DNA of 64,000 bases from JANWXD01 sp037446115 (lineage in GTDB: Bacteria; Acidobacteriota; Terriglobia; Bryobacterales; Bryobacteraceae). The notes under the pieces are model-generated. The model made no database searches, was not told the DNA's origin, and saw nothing but the letters and a program-made list of their open reading frames with translations. Of the stretch, positions 62,850 to 64,000 are shown one piece after another. Position 1 is the first letter of the stretch. Each line of letters begins with the position of its first letter. Both the position numbers and the translations under genes were made by a program. The stretch spans positions 41,093 through 105,092 of the forward strand of contig JBBIJF010000015.1 of assembly GCA_037446115.1 (NCBI GenBank). Reading direction: 5' to 3'.

Positions 62850-62906
62850 GCTGGTTTGCTCTCCGGTATGTTGTGGTCGGTTTTCCGCCCGGCGGAAACG
62901 AAGCCT

Positions 62907-63584
62907 CTATTCTACCCCTCCGAGCGGTGCGGGGTTGGGCCGCCAGTGGCGGAAGGCCTGCCACCACACGTACAGGCCGAACAGGTAGGAGAGGACGATG
63001 ATGAGGTTGCCGAACTCTACGAGAGCGGGTGCGAGGGTCCGCAGCGAATGCCCGATGGCCTTGCCGGCCATTTCGACTCCCAGACCGCCGCTGAGCAGCA
63101 GCAGTGTGCGGTCAGGGTGGCGCCGTCGGATCAAGAATGCCCACAGAACGAGATTCGCCACTACAGCGAGAAACCCGACGTTCCGCGCCACCAAAGTCAT
63201 TCGCGTGTTGAGGCCTTTGTCGGCATAGATGACGAAGGACAGCAGCGCGATCATGACCGCCGAGGCACCCAGAATCCGAGCGAACATCGCGCCCGCCTGT
63301 GCTTCTTGCGCGGCACTTCGCACAAGGCTCAAGACCACGCCCAGCACGAGAAACTGCAAAATCCCGTCCGTAATCCAATAGTATCCGGCGTAATACAGGG
63401 GCGACCTTGAAATCTCCTTCACCGGGAAAAAACTTGCACCTGATACTACGGTGCCAAAAAACATTCCGATGCAATACACGAAGACAGTCAGGAACTCGCG
63501 CCACGGCCCGCGAAACAGCGAGTGAATCACCAGAGCTTGTAGAACCAAGCCCACTAGGAAGGAGAAGACCCACAGCCATGGCAT
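62907..63584 (-). CDS. polytopic membrane protein, unknown function
   Basis: This 225-aa protein has six or seven predicted helices: VFSFLVGLVLQALVIHSLF, FVYCIGMFFGTVVSGASFF, FLVLGVVLSLVRS, ILGASAVMIALLSFVIY, NVGFLAVVANLVLWAFLIRR and LIIVLSYLFGLYVWWQAFR. A conserved-looking GYYWITDGILQF lies between helices 2 and 3. No family is recognised. An extended -10 (TGGTAGAAT, hexamer at 63598-63603) lies 13 bases before the ATG. Confidence 0.8.
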   Translation of the reverse strand: MPWLWVFSFLVGLVLQALVIHSLFRGPWREFLTVFVYCIGMFFGTVVSGASFFPVKEISRSPLYYAGYYWITDGILQFLVLGVVLSLVRSAAQEAQAGAMFARILGASAVMIALLSFVIYADKGLNTRMTLVARNVGFLAVVANLVLWAFLIRRRHPDRTLLLLSGGLGVEMAGKAIGHSLRTLAPALVEFGNLIIVLSYLFGLYVWWQAFRHWRPNPAPLGGVE

Positions 63585-63597
63585 GAGGTTCGCTGTG

Positions 63598-63603
63598 ATT
63601 CTA
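63598..63603 (-). promoter_or_regulatory. extended -10 of the membrane-protein gene
   Basis: TGG followed by TAGAAT on the minus strand gives an extended -10 element 13 bases before the ATG at 63584. The leader would be about six bases. No clear -35 was seen. Confidence 0.45.
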
Positions 63604-63711
63604 CCAGATCGCAGCGAACCAGCACCGACAGCAGTGACCGTGGTGAGCGCGGCCTGCCGCGAAGCCGCTCAAAGACTATACGAGACGGTTGAGAGGATAC
63701 GAGCGTGAGAG

Positions 63712-64000
63712 CTAGGCCCGGCGCACGTCCGGATCAGGAGGCGGCAGGGGGATACCAGCGTGTCTGAGACGGCTGTCCGGGTCCGGCGGAGGCAGCGGAA
63801 TGCCCGCCCGGAGCACATCCGGATCAGGAGGCGGCAGCGGGATACCAGCGTGTCTCAGACGGCTGTCCGGGTCCGGCGGAGGCAGCGGAATGCCCGCCCG
63901 GAGCGCATCTGGGTCAGGGGGAGGTAGCGGGATACCGGCGTGACGCAGGCGGCCATCCGGGTCGGGCGGAGGCAGCGGAATGCCCTCCCGCAGCACGTCC
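63712..64000 (-). CDS. partial proline-rich repeat protein (GIPLPPPDPD)
   Basis: This is the last 95 codons of a reading frame that enters from the right edge. It consists almost wholly of the block GIPLPPPDPD, joined alternately by short linkers LRA and SRLRHA. Together they give a 30-residue, 90-base unit present about three times. A GTG near the edge is in frame but sits inside a repeat (PDVLREGIPL), so it is probably not the start. The protein ends DVRRA. No signal or catalytic motif is visible. It could be a surface filament segment, a binding repeat or a peptide precursor; none of these is shown. Confidence 0.6.
   Translation of the reverse strand, partial: DVLREGIPLPPPDPDGRLRHAGIPLPPPDPDALRAGIPLPPPDPDSRLRHAGIPLPPPDPDVLRAGIPLPPPDPDSRLRHAGIPLPPPDPDVRRA
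63721..64000. repeat. 90-base tandem repeat, about three copies
   Basis: The unit codes two GIPLPPPDPD blocks on the minus strand. The first two copies are nearly identical in DNA. The third, at the edge, has more silent changes, which suggests that the repeat protein is under selection. It runs past the window end. Confidence 0.85.

Noticed and set aside
63721..64000. CRISPR-like array
   Set aside because: The 90-base units are contiguous, code for protein repeats and have no variable spacers.

Overview
The window is GC-rich, gene-dense bacterial chromosome. It most resembles an Acidobacteriota genome of the Bryobacterales/Solibacter type. This is inferred from gene content, not from a marker gene: three Tat-exported Gfo/Idh/MocA oxidoreductases, an Oar-like TonB receptor with an N-terminal carboxypeptidase-regulatory domain, a TPR/FG-GAP/UnbV giant protein, a GH16 enzyme with the 'NAASF' C-terminal domain common in Solibacter-type genomes, a FecR/DUF6600 protein and many secreted glycosidases. 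No rRNA, tRNA, CRISPR array, integrase or transposase was seen.

Layout. 1-6886 (minus): housekeeping run of a Gfo/Idh/MocA oxidoreductase, purC, cvpA, a HAD phosphatase, a 57-aa zinc-ribbon protein, acnA, a small membrane protein and a partial gene at the edge; several junctions are 4-base GTGA overlaps. 6940-13138 (plus): glycosyltransferase-methyltransferase fusion, sugar dehydrogenase, TIM-barrel isomerase, nucleotide-sugar epimerase and clan GH-A glycosidase, probably one operon. 13232-19611: NmrA-like reductase, second Gfo/Idh/MocA oxidoreductase, MNT/HEPN pair and the 1080-aa TPR/FG-GAP protein. 19715-25895: small ORF, a 540-base gap, GH16, ABM monooxygenase, Fe-dependent alcohol dehydrogenase, OmpA-like protein and RluA-type pseudouridine synthase. 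26052-34558: FecR/DUF6600 protein and its terminator, YfhO-like membrane protein, DsbA-like lipoprotein, and a MoxR ATPase coupled to an unrecognised ChaN/TraB-like protein. 34566-38072: DUF2490 barrel and a 935-aa protein with a sheath-like motif. 38241-40043 (minus): MerR regulator, outer-membrane protein and a heavy-metal-associated protein whose first metal-binding Cys codon is an in-frame TGA, a strong selenocysteine candidate. 40211-49950: lipoprotein, geranylgeranyl-reductase-like flavoprotein, hemL, amidohydrolase, MauE/thioredoxin fusion, M48 peptidase, class V aminotransferase and membrane sulfatase-like protein. 50122-61490 (plus): carbohydrate operon of GntR regulator, GH42, TonB receptor, ROK protein, SIS protein, MFS transporter and an FkbH-ACP fusion. 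61515-64000 (minus): third Gfo/Idh/MocA oxidoreductase, membrane protein and the C-terminal end of a GIPLPPPDPD repeat protein.

The main discovery candidates are the TGA-containing HMA gene with its perfect MerR-type operator, the orphan FkbH-ACP protein with a docking-like tail, the MoxR/ChaN-like pair, the sheath-motif protein, and a recurring pattern of -10-like hexamers 6-9 bases before start codons that suggests frequent leaderless mRNAs.
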